Assembly: GCF_009928485.1 (NCBI RefSeq)
Contig: NZ_JAABNP010000014.1
Location: 62,001 to 126,000, forward strand
Direction: 5' to 3'
DNA from: Clostridium sp. C2-6-12
Lineage (GTDB): Bacteria; Bacillota; Clostridia; Clostridiales; Clostridiaceae
Length of the DNA: 64,000 nucleotides
In this document: positions 45,365-53,879 of the stretch, piece after piece
Numbering within the stretch: position 1 is the first letter of the stretch
Layout of the letters: each line of letters starts with the position of its first letter
Position numbers and translations under genes: made by a program
The notes under the pieces: generated by a model
The model's input: only the letters and a program-made list of their open reading frames with translations
Told to the model about the DNA's origin: nothing
Database searches by the model: none

Positions 45365-45443
45365 CACCTATAAAAGGAGCACGAAGTGCAATTAGGAACT
45401 TTTCACCTATAAAAGGAGTGGCTATGCCACAATACGGAACTTA
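45365..45443 (+). repeat. Two tandem 39-40 bp units with covarying hairpins
   Basis: Each unit reads CACCTATAAAAGGAG, a short hairpin, AATTA or AATAC, and GGAACTT. The hairpin is GCAC-gaa-GTGC in the first and GTGGC-tat-GCCAC in the second: different sequence, same fold. Three GAAAGTTC copies precede them (45292, 45306, 45342). They lie in the buk leader. Confidence 0.7.
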
Positions 45444-45508
45444 TCTCTAACGAAGAACTTATTAACTTTTCCTACGGAATTTCTTGAGAATTAATAAGAG
45501 GAGGAAAT

Positions 45509-46576
45509 ATGAAGTATAAATTATTAGTAATTAATCCAGGATCAACATCAACAAAAGTATCTGTATATGAAGGAGAAAAGGAAATATTTAAAGATACTAT
45601 AAGACATTCATCAGAAGAAATAGGTAGATTTAACAAAGTAATAGATCAAAAGGATTTTAGAACAGAAGTAATATTAAAAATACTAGAAGATAATAAGGTA
45701 GATATAAATGACTTGGATGCAATAGTAGGAAGAGGGGGCCTTTTAAAACCATTGGATAGTGGTACATATAAGGTTAATAAAAAAATGCTGGATGACTTGG
45801 AGAATAATCCTCAAGGAGAGCATGCTGCTAATCTAGGAGCTATAATTGCTGAAAAAATAGCAAGGTCTATTGGCAAAGAAGCTTATATAGTAGATCCAGT
45901 AGTTGTTGATGAAATGGAGGATATAGCAAGAATATCAGGCATGCCAGAGATTTCGAGAAAGAGTTTTTTTCATGCTTTAAATCAAAAAGCTGTTGCTAAA
46001 AGATATGCGGAAGAAAAGGGTGTAGCTTATGAAGATTTAAATCTTATAGTGACTCATATGGGTGGAGGCATTTCTGTTGGTGTTCATAAAAATGGAAGAG
46101 TAATTGATGTTAATAATACAATTGATGGTGAAGGGGCTTTTTCACCAGAAAGAAGTGGAAGCGTTCCAGCTGGTGATTTGGCACGTATGTGTTTTAGTGG
46201 AAAATATACTCTTGATGAGATGTTAAAAAAGATAACAGGTAAAGGTGGTTTTGTATCTTATCTTAATACAAATGATGGCAGGGTAGTTGAAGCAGCCATG
46301 CTTGTAGGAGACGAAAAAACAAAATTGATTCATGATGCAATGGGGTATCAGGTATCAAAGGATATTGGAGCTGCAGCAGCAGTTCTTAAAGGAAAAGTTG
46401 ATGCAATAATTTTAACTGGTGGTATGGCCTTTGGAAAACCTATGGTTAATTATATTAAAGATAATATATCCTTTATAGCGCCTGTAATAGTATATCCTGG
46501 AGAGGATGAAATGCTGGCATTAGCTCAAGGAACTATTAGAATATTAAAAGGAAAAGAAGAAGCAAAAGAGTATTAG
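45509..46576 (+). CDS. buk: Butyrate kinase
   Basis: A 355-residue ASKHA acyl kinase that converts butyryl phosphate and ADP to butyrate and ATP. LVINPGSTSTKVSVYEG is the phosphate-1 motif, VGRGGLLKPL and VTHMGGGISVGVH are the phosphate-2 and substrate regions, and LTGGMAFG is the adenosine motif. Length and motifs fit Buk rather than AckA. No phosphate butyryltransferase gene (ptb) is next to it, unlike the normal ptb-buk operon. A sigma-54 promoter and activator-site pair upstream tie it to the phloroglucinol genes, where it would recover ATP. RBS AGAGGAGG. Confidence 0.93.
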   Translation: MKYKLLVINPGSTSTKVSVYEGEKEIFKDTIRHSSEEIGRFNKVIDQKDFRTEVILKILEDNKVDINDLDAIVGRGGLLKPLDSGTYKVNKKMLDDLENNPQGEHAANLGAIIAEKIARSIGKEAYIVDPVVVDEMEDIARISGMPEISRKSFFHALNQKAVAKRYAEEKGVAYEDLNLIVTHMGGGISVGVHKNGRVIDVNNTIDGEGAFSPERSGSVPAGDLARMCFSGKYTLDEMLKKITGKGGFVSYLNTNDGRVVEAAMLVGDEKTKLIHDAMGYQVSKDIGAAAAVLKGKVDAIILTGGMAFGKPMVNYIKDNISFIAPVIVYPGEDEMLALAQGTIRILKGKEEAKEY

Positions 46577-46584
46577 AAAACTTT

Positions 46585-46619
46585 AATACATTTGTGTATT
46601 ATTAATGCAGAAATGTATT
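46585..46619. promoter_or_regulatory. Activator-site pair upstream of the CoA-transferase operon
   Basis: AATACA-TTTG-TGTATT (46585-46600) is a perfect palindrome in its arms. AATGCA-GAAA-TGTATT (46604-46619) has one mismatch and lies 19 bp further on. They are about 220-255 bp upstream of the sigma-54 promoter. Confidence 0.7.
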
Positions 46620-46635
46620 AAAAGAGAAAACGTTT

Positions 46636-46666
46636 AGAGAAGTTAGTTAATGGCTTCTCTTTTTTG
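46636..46666 (+). terminator. Terminator of buk
   Basis: AGAGAAG and CTTCTCT pair around TTAGTTAATGG, followed by T5. Confidence 0.75.
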
Positions 46667-46671
46667 TTTTT

Positions 46672-46687
46672 AATACATTTTTGTATT
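46672..46687. promoter_or_regulatory. Third activator site upstream of the CoA-transferase operon
   Basis: AATACA-TTTT-TGTATT, exact in both arms and 152 bp upstream of the -24 element. Confidence 0.72.
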
Positions 46688-46838
46688 AAAAATATTTGAT
46701 TTTTAATAAGAACGTTTTCAATAGTAGCAATAAAACTATAGCTTTAATTTAAAATTCAAAAGGTTTACTAATGAAAAAAACGAGCAAAATACAGGTTTTG
46801 ATAAATATTAAAAAAATAATTCGAATTTTTATAAAAAG

Positions 46839-46855
46839 TTGGCATGGTAATTGCT
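46839..46855 (+). promoter_or_regulatory. Sigma-54 promoter of the CoA-transferase/phloroglucinol reductase operon
   Basis: TTGGCATG-GTAA-TTGCT, followed by TT, is nearly identical to the sigma-54 consensus. It lies 48 bp before the start codon at 46903. Confidence 0.9.
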
Positions 46856-46902
46856 TTATATATTATCGTTGAAAGATACATAGTAAGAAGAAGGTGTATG
46901 AA

Positions 46903-47556
46903 GTGGAAAAGGTTAAAAGTATCGACGAAGTAATGGAGCATATTAAAGATGGTATGACTATTATGGTAGGTGGTTTTATGGGAGTAGGTACTCCTGAGAT
47001 GCTTATTGATGCGATGGTTAAGAAAAACGTAAAAGATTTAACTATTATTGCAAATGATACTGGACTGCCAGATAAAGGTATAGGAAAGTTAGTTGTTAAT
47101 AAGCAGGTTAAAAAGGTAATAGCATCCCATATTGGATTAAATCCAGAGACAGGGAAGCAAATGAATAGTGGAGAAATGGAAGTGGATTTAGTACCACAAG
47201 GTACTTTAGCTGAAAGAATCAGATGCGGTGGAGCTGGAATTGGAGGTTTTTTAACTGAGACAGGCATAGGAACAGCTGTTGAAGAAGGAAAGCAAAAACT
47301 TAAATTAAACCATAAAGAGTTTATTTTAGAATTGCCTCTAAGAGCAGACATAGCACTAATTGGAGGATCGGTAGTAGATAAAAAGGGGAATATTTTCTAC
47401 AATGCTTCAACAAGAAACTTTAATCCTTTAATAGCTACAGCAGCAGATTTAGTTATTGTAGGGGCAGAAAAAATAGTTGAAGTTGGAGAATTAGATCCAA
47501 ATCATGTTATGACACCTGGTATTTTTGTTGATTATATTGTTGGAGGTGGCAATTAA
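46903..47556 (+). CDS. Acetoacetate CoA-transferase, subunit alpha
   Basis: A 217-residue family I CoA-transferase alpha subunit (AtoD/CtfA/ScoA type). Markers are DGMTIMVGGFMGVGTPEMLI, the GGxxGxGxP oxyanion loop, then NDTGLPDKGIGKLV, PQGTLAERIRCGGAGIGGFL and ELPLRADIALI. With the beta subunit it would move CoA between acetoacetate and acetyl-CoA or butyryl-CoA. I prefer GTG 46903 (GAAGAAGG about 8 nt before) over GTG 46894. Its stop overlaps the start of the beta subunit. In this locus it would activate the acetoacetate released by triacetate cleavage. Confidence 0.9.
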   Translation: MEKVKSIDEVMEHIKDGMTIMVGGFMGVGTPEMLIDAMVKKNVKDLTIIANDTGLPDKGIGKLVVNKQVKKVIASHIGLNPETGKQMNSGEMEVDLVPQGTLAERIRCGGAGIGGFLTETGIGTAVEEGKQKLKLNHKEFILELPLRADIALIGGSVVDKKGNIFYNASTRNFNPLIATAADLVIVGAEKIVEVGELDPNHVMTPGIFVDYIVGGGN

Positions 47557-48215
47557 TGGATAGTAAAAATGCTAAAGAGTTTATTGCAAGGAGAATTGCA
47601 ATGGAACTTAAAGATGGAGATGTTGTAAATTTAGGAATAGGATTACCAACAATGGTTGCAAATTATCTTCCAAATGGAATCGATGTAATATTTCAATCTG
47701 AAAATGGTTTTGTTGGATTAGGCAATGCTCCAGAAGATGGAAAAGAAGATAAGGATATTGTTAATGCAGGAGCACAGTATGTGACTATTAACAAGGGAGC
47801 AGCATTTTTTGATAGTGCTACATCTTTTGGAATAATTCGAGGCGGACATGTTGATGTCACAGTTCTTGGGGCTTTAGAGGTTGATGAAAAAGGTAACCTT
47901 GCAAATTATATGATACCTGGAAAAATGGTTCCTGGTATGGGTGGGGCTATGGATTTAGTAAGCGGTGCAAAGAAGGTAATAATTGCAATGCTTCATACTG
48001 CAAAAGGAGAGTCAAAAATACTTAAACAATGTAGACTTCCTCTGACAGCAGTAGGTAAGGTAAGTTTAATAGTTACAGATATGGCAGTTATGGAAGTTAC
48101 TAAAGAAGGGCTTCTATTAAAAGAAATTGCTGAAGGCTTAACAGTTGAAGATGTAATAAATGCAACTGAAGCTGAATTGATTATACCTGATGACTTAAGA
48201 GTCATTGCAGTTTAA
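47556..48215 (+). CDS. Acetoacetate CoA-transferase, subunit beta
   Basis: A 219-residue partner of the alpha subunit. The active-site Glu that forms the CoA thioester is in FQSENGFVGLG (about residue 46). LGIGLPTMVANYLP at the start and GGHVDVTVLGALEVDEKGNL are the family strands. The start overlaps the preceding stop in TAATG. It is highly similar in pattern to AtoA/CtfB. Acetate, butyrate or acetoacetate as acceptor cannot be told apart from sequence alone. Confidence 0.92.
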   Translation: MDSKNAKEFIARRIAMELKDGDVVNLGIGLPTMVANYLPNGIDVIFQSENGFVGLGNAPEDGKEDKDIVNAGAQYVTINKGAAFFDSATSFGIIRGGHVDVTVLGALEVDEKGNLANYMIPGKMVPGMGGAMDLVSGAKKVIIAMLHTAKGESKILKQCRLPLTAVGKVSLIVTDMAVMEVTKEGLLLKEIAEGLTVEDVINATEAELIIPDDLRVIAV

Positions 48216-48239
48216 ATAATATTTAGGAGAGTGATTTAA

Positions 48240-48581
48240 ATGAAAAAAGTAGAATTAAAAAATGTATCACCTTATAATGCTCCAAAGCATTTTGATATGA
48301 AAGCTATGAAGTTACACGGAGAAGCAGAAACAGGTGCAAAACAATTTTGGATGGGAATGTCATATTTCCTACCAGGTGGAGGAGCTGAATATGCTTATGA
48401 AGATTCTCCAACTGAAAAGATCTATTTCGTTTTAGATGGTGAAATAACAGTAAAATCAAAAGACGAAACTTTTGTACTTAAAAAAGACGATTCTATCTTT
48501 ATTGGACCAAATGAAGGTAGAGAAATGATTAATGAAACTAATAAAATAGCTACTGTTTTAGTAGTTGTAAGCAATAATTAA
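48240..48581 (+). CDS. Cupin domain protein
   Basis: A 113-residue single-cupin protein, with [20 protein letters not shown] at the first cupin motif and [14 protein letters not shown] at the second. The classical metal ligands are weak: no HxH is seen at motif 1, with Tyr and Glu instead. Metal binding is therefore uncertain. It lies 24 bp after the beta subunit and 41 bp before phloroglucinol reductase. It may act on the tautomers of phloroglucinol or dihydrophloroglucinol, or regulate; this is inference from position. Confidence 0.75.
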   Translation: MKKVELKNVSPYNAPKHFDMKAMKLHGEAETGAKQFWMGMSYFLPGGGAEYAYEDSPTEKIYFVLDGEITVKSKDETFVLKKDDSIFIGPNEGREMINETNKIATVLVVVSNN

Positions 48582-48622
48582 TATATTTCCAAAGACCTAA
48601 TAGGCAGGAAGGTGGAGAAAAA

Positions 48623-49408
48623 ATGGATTCAAAATTTATTAATAATTTATTTGATGTAAAAGGTAAAGTAGCAGTAATCACTGGTGCAACAGGAGCTTTA
48701 GGAAAAGCTGTATCTATTGGATATGGTTTAGCTGGAATGAAGGTTTTTGTTACAGGAAGAAGTGATAAAAAGTGCCAAGAACTTTGCAGTGAATTAGAAG
48801 CTCAAGGAATTGAATGTGGATATTCTACAGGAGATCCAGCAGTTGAAGCAGATGTAATCAAAGTTGTTAATGATGCAGTAGCTAAATTTGGCGAAATCAA
48901 TGTATTAGTAACAGCAGCAGGGTACAATAACCCACAACCAATAGTTGAACAAGCTTTAGAAGAATGGAAAAAAATCATGGACTCAGATGTTCAAGGTACA
49001 TGGTTATTCTGTAAATATGTTGGAGAAAAGATGATAGCTCAAGGTAAGGGTGGAAAAGTTATATTAGTATCTTCAGCACGTTCTAAAATGGGAATGGCAA
49101 ATTACACAGGTTATTGTACAGCTAAAGGTGGTATTGACCTCATGGCTCAATCACTTGCTTGTGAATGGACAGCAAAATATAAAATCAATGTTAACACAAT
49201 CAACCCAACAGTGTTCCGTTCAGATTTAACTGAATGGATGTTTGATCCAGAAAGTGCTGTTTATCAAAACTTCTTAAAACGTCTTCCAGTAGGACGTCTT
49301 GGAGAACCAGAAGATTTTGTAGGACCATGTATCTTCTTAGCATCAAGTGCTAGTGACTTTATGACAGGAGCTAACGTTGCTACTGAAGGTGGATATTGGG
49401 CTAACTAA
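48623..49408 (+). CDS. Phloroglucinol reductase (SDR family)
   Basis: A 261-residue classical short-chain dehydrogenase. TGATGALG (20-27) binds the nicotinamide cofactor, and TGRSDKK at the end of strand 2 with Arg and Lys suits NADPH. Ser near 150 (VSSARS), Tyr near 164 and Lys near 168 (YCTAK) are the catalytic triad. The general FabG-like pattern does not fix the substrate. Its place between CoA-transferase and cyclohydrolase genes, under sigma-54 control, matches the known clostridial phloroglucinol cluster, in which this SDR reduces phloroglucinol to dihydrophloroglucinol. Preferred codons suggest high expression. RBS GGAAGGTGGAG. Confidence 0.8.
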   Translation: MDSKFINNLFDVKGKVAVITGATGALGKAVSIGYGLAGMKVFVTGRSDKKCQELCSELEAQGIECGYSTGDPAVEADVIKVVNDAVAKFGEINVLVTAAGYNNPQPIVEQALEEWKKIMDSDVQGTWLFCKYVGEKMIAQGKGGKVILVSSARSKMGMANYTGYCTAKGGIDLMAQSLACEWTAKYKINVNTINPTVFRSDLTEWMFDPESAVYQNFLKRLPVGRLGEPEDFVGPCIFLASSASDFMTGANVATEGGYWAN

Positions 49409-49574
49409 TAAGCCAGTTCGTATCTTTTTAGGGGAAATATATGAACAAAACTAACTAAACACTATAACACTAACAATTAAACAACTAATAATGTAAATAA
49501 TAATGCGAAGTTAATATAAATCGAAATTAGAAAAATATAAAAATAAATATATATGATATTTGGAGGAATTTAAA

Positions 49575-50510
49575 ATGGGAAAAAAAATATATGTAGACTT
49601 AACACATCCTTTTAGTGCAGATATACCAAGATGGCCTTATTTCGTAAAGCCAGTAATTGATTCAATGCATACTTTAGCAAAAGGTGGAGTTCTTACACAA
49701 AGAATAGATTGTGTTCAACATACAGGAACTCACTGTGATGCTCCACGTCACGTTATGGAATATGAATTTGACGGAAGACGTGCTCGTTACACTCATGAAA
49801 TGCCAGTTGATGCATACATGGGAGATGCAGTATGTTTAGAAATAAACATTGAACCTTGGGGATTAATCTTACCAGAACATCTTGAAGATGCTTGTAAGCG
49901 TGCAAATATCAAACCAGAAGAATTAGAAGGAATGGTTCTTTGTTTAAATACAGGAATGCATCGTAAATTTGATGATTCAAAAGAATACTACCATTATTCA
50001 TGTGGTACAGGTGTTGAAGCTGGAAAATGGTTTGTAAAACATAAAGTTAAATGCGTAGCTATGGATATGCAAGCTTTAGACCATCCATTACATACTGCTA
50101 TGGGTAATAATGGCGGTACTCGTATGAACTTAATTGGTAATTCAGGAAGACCAATCACAGAAGAATACAAAGAAAAATTTGGTGAAGAAGCATATGCTGA
50201 ATTTGATAAAGATGAATACATTAGAATTCATGGTAAAGAAGCATATGATGCTAAATTTGGTGATTTAGAAGCAATTGGCTGCTGGGGAACTTGGGAACCA
50301 TGCCATAAGCAAATGTTAGGACACGGTATTGTTGGTGTTGAAAACCTTGGTGGAAATTTAGATAAAGTATCTGGAAAACGCTTCAAATTCTTATGTATGC
50401 CAATCAGATGGTACATGGGAGATGGTTCAATGGTTCGTTGCGTTGCTGAAATAGATGAAGATGATGTAAATGATGTTCCAGAGAGAACATACACTTACGG
50501 AGGATTTTAA
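49575..50510 (+). CDS. Dihydrophloroglucinol cyclohydrolase (cyclase/kynurenine-formamidase family)
   Basis: A 311-residue metal-dependent hydrolase. Q-HTGTH-C-D-AP (H49, H53, D55) is the HxGTHxDxP metal site of the cyclase family, and the region WFVKHKVKCVAMDMQALDHP continues the barrel. In the clostridial phloroglucinol pathway such an enzyme opens the ring of dihydrophloroglucinol to (S)-3-hydroxy-5-oxohexanoate, the key C-C cleavage. It directly follows the reductase gene and uses the same preferred codons. ATG 49575 has GGAGGAATTTAAA before it. A kynurenine formamidase role is unlikely in this setting. Confidence 0.8.
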   Translation: MGKKIYVDLTHPFSADIPRWPYFVKPVIDSMHTLAKGGVLTQRIDCVQHTGTHCDAPRHVMEYEFDGRRARYTHEMPVDAYMGDAVCLEINIEPWGLILPEHLEDACKRANIKPEELEGMVLCLNTGMHRKFDDSKEYYHYSCGTGVEAGKWFVKHKVKCVAMDMQALDHPLHTAMGNNGGTRMNLIGNSGRPITEEYKEKFGEEAYAEFDKDEYIRIHGKEAYDAKFGDLEAIGCWGTWEPCHKQMLGHGIVGVENLGGNLDKVSGKRFKFLCMPIRWYMGDGSMVRCVAEIDEDDVNDVPERTYTYGGF

Positions 50511-50536
50511 GTCAGTTAACAGTTAACATTAATAAA

Positions 50537-50555
50537 GAAAAGCCTGCGGCTTTTC
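50537..50555. repeat. 8-3-8 hairpin, dispersed family member
   Basis: GAAAAGCC-TGC-GGCTTTTC. Its geometry matches the hairpins at 55943-55961 and 55982-56000: arms start with GAAA and the loop has three bases. It may also stop transcription of the cyclohydrolase operon. Confidence 0.6.
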
Positions 50556-50690
50556 AATCCAGTGATATATAGATATTATTAAAGCAATATGATCCTCAAT
50601 AATTAAGTTAATAACCATAAATGATTAATTAAACGTGATAGATTAATTTTTAAGTAAACCAATTACAAAAAGTTACCTTATATTTAAGAT

Positions 50691-50729
50691 AAATTTTGAG
50701 GATGCTTCTATGAAGTATCCTTAAAATTT
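50691..50729 (+). terminator. Stem-loop ahead of the hydrolase gene, probable terminator
   Basis: AAATTTTGAGGATGCTTC and GAAGTATCCTTAAAATTT pair with two mismatches around TAT, followed by A/T-rich sequence. Confidence 0.6.
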
Positions 50730-50813
50730 AAAAAATTAAACTGAGTAAAAATAAAATAATTATTAAGAGAAAGCACAAAAATATATTTATGTGTTTTTTA
50801 TTTGCAATTTACC

Positions 50814-50851
50814 AATACAATAATGTATTGGTCGTAATACAAAAATATAGA
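50814..50851. promoter_or_regulatory. Activator-site pair without a sigma-54 promoter
   Basis: AATACA-ATAA-TGTATT (50814-50829) and a degenerate AATACA-AAAA-TATAGA (50836-50851) lie 22 bp apart, 45-80 bp before the hydrolase gene. No TGGC-N8-TTGC element is present in the gap. Confidence 0.6.
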
Positions 50852-50895
50852 AATATGTAATAAGGAATAATTAATAAAAGAAGGGATAGTATCAG

Positions 50896-51717
50896 ATGGA
50901 AGAAAATATGTTTCAAAAGGTTCCAATAATGGAAGAGGATAAATCAAAAAGTTATTATAAATATTATAATTTAGAAATGGCACCAGCACATGATGCTTTT
51001 TATGATATGGTTAATAAGGGGCAAATAGAGCCAGCACTTGCTTTGAAATTTGAAGACAGAAATGATTTATTTGATCCAGGATATTTGGATACTGAAATTG
51101 GATATTGTGTAATGGATGATGGGACAGGCTTCTTAGCTAATTTAACTATAATGCCTGGAGTGACTGCTGAAATGTTTGAATGGTGGTTTGCTTGGCATGG
51201 ACTTGACGACCTTAGATATAAAATATGGAATTTAGAAGATCATCATAAAGTTGAAATAGTTGGAAAAGAACGTATTAATAATAATAGTTTATCCTATAGA
51301 GAGCGTTTATGGAATACAACCTATGAAATTACTGAAGATACAGGAATGGGATTAGATAAGATAAAGATTAACTTTAAAAATCCAGAGGATTTAGGGTTTA
51401 ATGTGAGCAAGATAGGAACTGAAGACTGTAGCACTATAATTTGTGGAGTAGGTCATGTTGATAAAGAAGGTTCAAAGACTTCAATTCCAACTGTAATAAC
51501 GCATTTTTTAAGGGAAATTGAAGGTGGAGTAGAGCTTAGAACTCGCTTTTGGATAGGATGGAATGTAGAAGAAGGAAGAGAAATTAAAGGTATTACTGAC
51601 GAAATGACTATATCAGAAGATGTACCTAAAAATTTATTGCTACATAATATAAAGGAATATTCACATTTAGCTCAAATACTTCCAGAAATATTTAAAGAAG
51701 AAAAGAATAATTTTTAA
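50896..51717 (+). CDS. PhlG-like C-C hydrolase (phloretin / diacetylphloroglucinol hydrolase family)
   Basis: A 273-residue protein of the family of PhlG, which removes an acetyl group from 2,4-diacetylphloroglucinol, and phloretin hydrolase, which splits phloretin into phloroglucinol and 3-(4-hydroxyphenyl)propionate. The zinc-site HxxxE is seen as H250-NIK-E254, another likely ligand is in WFAWHG (H101), and the Trp-rich stretch RFWIGWNVEEG is typical. In a phloroglucinol locus it would supply phloroglucinol from acylated forms. A dihydrochalcone substrate is the more natural one for an anaerobe; this is inference. RBS AAGGGATAG. Confidence 0.78.
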   Translation: MEENMFQKVPIMEEDKSKSYYKYYNLEMAPAHDAFYDMVNKGQIEPALALKFEDRNDLFDPGYLDTEIGYCVMDDGTGFLANLTIMPGVTAEMFEWWFAWHGLDDLRYKIWNLEDHHKVEIVGKERINNNSLSYRERLWNTTYEITEDTGMGLDKIKINFKNPEDLGFNVSKIGTEDCSTIICGVGHVDKEGSKTSIPTVITHFLREIEGGVELRTRFWIGWNVEEGREIKGITDEMTISEDVPKNLLLHNIKEYSHLAQILPEIFKEEKNNF

Positions 51718-51874
51718 AATCAAATTAAGTTCAATGATAGAACGTATAAATAAGAATAATATGAAAGTCTAAATTTTGATGAAATTGTCATTGAATCCAT
51801 TAAATTAGTTTGATATAGTTAGTGTGTAATAATCTAAAAAAAGAAAACTAAAATATTCTTGAATGGAGTTTTTA

Positions 51875-53422
51875 ATGATGAATAAGAATGTTTTTGAAAT
51901 AGAAAATGATATAAGAAATGAAGTAGCCATATTAAAAGATAAGAAATCTATAGAGGTCGATGATGTTACTTTAGCTTTATTAAATTCATTTCAGAAAACG
52001 ATTAAGAAGCAAAAGGAAATAATTAGTGAACTAAATTTTTATAAAGGAATACAATTAAGTCCATTTTCTATAGGAGATGCCATTTCTGATGGTATATGCG
52101 TAGTTGATAATAAGGGCACTGTAGTATCAATAAGTAAAGGATACACAGAAATAACTGGTATTACTGAAGAAGATATACTTGGGAAAAATATTGATATGCT
52201 AATTAAAGAAGGATATTTTACTGAAGCAGTATCCTTAGAAGTGATAAAAAAGAAAAAGAAGGTTTCCTCTTTATCAGTTATTATGAAAAATAATAAAAAG
52301 GTTTTGATAACGGGAACACCTTTTTTTGATGAAAAGGGTCAGGTTTCTCATGTATTAACAGTAATGAGAGATTTAACAGAACTTATTAAGCTGAAAGATG
52401 AACTAGAAGAAGCAGAAAATAAAAGCAAAAGATATTTAGATGAATTAAAATCCCTTAAAAATAAATATAGAAAAACAGAAGGCATAATAGGGGAAAATAT
52501 AAAAATTAAAGAATTAAAAGAATTAATAAAATATGTTTCAAAGACAGAGGCTACAGTGCTAATAACAGGTGAAACTGGAAGTGGTAAAGAAGTATTTGCA
52601 AGGCAGATTCATAATGAAAGCAATAGAAAAAATATGCCATATATAAAAGTTAATTGTGCTGCTATTCCTGACAGCCTTATGGAATCAGAACTGTTTGGAT
52701 ATGAAAAGGGAGCTTTTACTGGAGCTTTAAATAAAGATAAGCTGGGTATGTTTGAAATGGCTAATGGGGGAACAATATTGCTAGATGAAATAGGTGAAAT
52801 GCCTTTGAATCTTCAATCAAAATTATTAAGGGTTATTCAAGAAAAAGAGCTAATGAGAGTTGGTGGTACAAAAACAATAAAACTAGATGTAAGAATAATA
52901 GCATCTACAAATGTGAATATAGGTGAATTAATTAAAGCAGGGAAATTTAGAGAAGATTTATTTTACCGTTTAAATGTAGTACCTATAAAAATTCCTCCAC
53001 TTAGAGAAAGAAAAGATGATATACCTATTTTGGCAAATGGTTTTCTTGAAAGGCTTAATATTAAATATAATAAAAAGAAACAATTTGAAGATATTGCCTT
53101 AGCCACCTTCCAATATCATGATTGGCCTGGGAATGTAAGAGAATTAGAAAATGCTATAGAAAGATTAGTAGTTATAAATGATAATCCATACATCAATTCA
53201 ACAGAAATAGCTAATATGGTAGGTATGGACAAAATCACAATTCCTGGTTTAGAAGGTGATATGCCTTTAAAAAAAGCAGTTGATATGCTAGAAAAAGAAA
53301 TGATAGAAAATGCATTAAGAAAACATGGAAGTACCTATAAAGCAGCTAAGGTTCTTGGAGTAACACAGCCTACAGTATTTAGAAAGGCAAAGGCGTTAGG
53401 AATTCCCTTAAGTAATGCATAA
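51875..53422 (+). CDS. Sigma-54-dependent activator with PAS sensor
   Basis: A 515-residue enhancer-binding protein. A PAS domain at about 65-175 ([20 protein letters not shown]) is the likely sensor. The AAA+ domain has GETGSGKE (about 231-238), GAFTGA (about 279-284), the sigma-54 contact, and LLDEIGEMP as Walker B, with [10 protein letters not shown] near the arginine finger. A Fis-type helix-turn-helix near 490-512 ([19 protein letters not shown]) binds DNA. The AATACA-N4-TGTATT palindromes ahead of three sigma-54 promoters in this locus are its probable enhancers. ATG 51875 with TGGAG 6 nt upstream is preferred. It ends a unit starting with the PhlG-like gene. Confidence 0.93.
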   Translation: MMNKNVFEIENDIRNEVAILKDKKSIEVDDVTLALLNSFQKTIKKQKEIISELNFYKGIQLSPFSIGDAISDGICVVDNKGTVVSISKGYTEITGITEEDILGKNIDMLIKEGYFTEAVSLEVIKKKKKVSSLSVIMKNNKKVLITGTPFFDEKGQVSHVLTVMRDLTELIKLKDELEEAENKSKRYLDELKSLKNKYRKTEGIIGENIKIKELKELIKYVSKTEATVLITGETGSGKEVFARQIHNESNRKNMPYIKVNCAAIPDSLMESELFGYEKGAFTGALNKDKLGMFEMANGGTILLDEIGEMPLNLQSKLLRVIQEKELMRVGGTKTIKLDVRIIASTNVNIGELIKAGKFREDLFYRLNVVPIKIPPLRERKDDIPILANGFLERLNIKYNKKKQFEDIALATFQYHDWPGNVRELENAIERLVVINDNPYINSTEIANMVGMDKITIPGLEGDMPLKKAVDMLEKEMIENALRKHGSTYKAAKVLGVTQPTVFRKAKALGIPLSNA

Positions 53423-53446
53423 ATTGAAGGAAGTAAAAAGAAGCAT

Positions 53447-53584
53447 ATGGAATTACAAAAGAAGTGGTTAAATATAGAAGAGATTGATCCAACGCAAGAA
53501 GAAATGAATCTTTACAAAGAATATAAAAATAAGCAAGAAGAAGTTGTTAGTCTAGAGAATGTTGTAAGAGAGTTAAAATTATAA
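53447..53584 (+). CDS. Small ORF, 45 residues, antitoxin-tail-like
   Basis: Begins at ATG 53447, 25 bp after the activator gene, with AGGAAG about 16 nt upstream, a poor distance. PTQEEMNLYKEYKNKQEEVV and SLENVVRELKL resemble the C-terminal tail common in small clostridial antitoxin-like proteins. A terminator follows directly. It is either a small regulator or a fragment. Confidence 0.45.
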   Translation: MELQKKWLNIEEIDPTQEEMNLYKEYKNKQEEVVSLENVVRELKL

Positions 53585-53592
53585 ATAATTAC

Positions 53593-53634
53593 AAAGTTAT
53601 AAACATTACATTTGTAGTGGTTATAACTTTTTTT
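53593..53634 (+). terminator. Terminator of the activator unit
   Basis: AAAGTTATAA and TTATAACTTT pair, with ACATT...TAGTG inside, followed by T5 or more. Confidence 0.75.
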
Positions 53635-53783
53635 CATTAGGAAATCATATTAGTTGGACAATCTGTGAATGACTAATAAAATATAGCTATTATGATGAAA
53701 AATATAGTTTAGAACAAGGATGCAAAATGAAGGTGATTTCAGCAATGTTTTTTAATTAATAAGAAGAGGACGAGATAACTTAT

Positions 53784-53879
53784 ATGAATAGGGAAGACAA
53801 GAAGCAGAAGGCAACAAAAGAAAAAATATGGTATAATAATGAAAAAATAAAAGAAATAGGATTTGAGGGGAGATATTAA
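53784..53879 (+). CDS. Possible 31-residue upstream ORF
   Basis: The ATG at 53784 opens a lysine-rich peptide (KKQKATKEKIWYNNEKIKEI) whose TAA overlaps the next gene's start as TAATG. This suggests coupled translation. The only ribosome-like site (AGAGGA) is 14 nt away, so it is uncertain. Confidence 0.35.
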   Translation: MNREDKKQKATKEKIWYNNEKIKEIGFEGRY

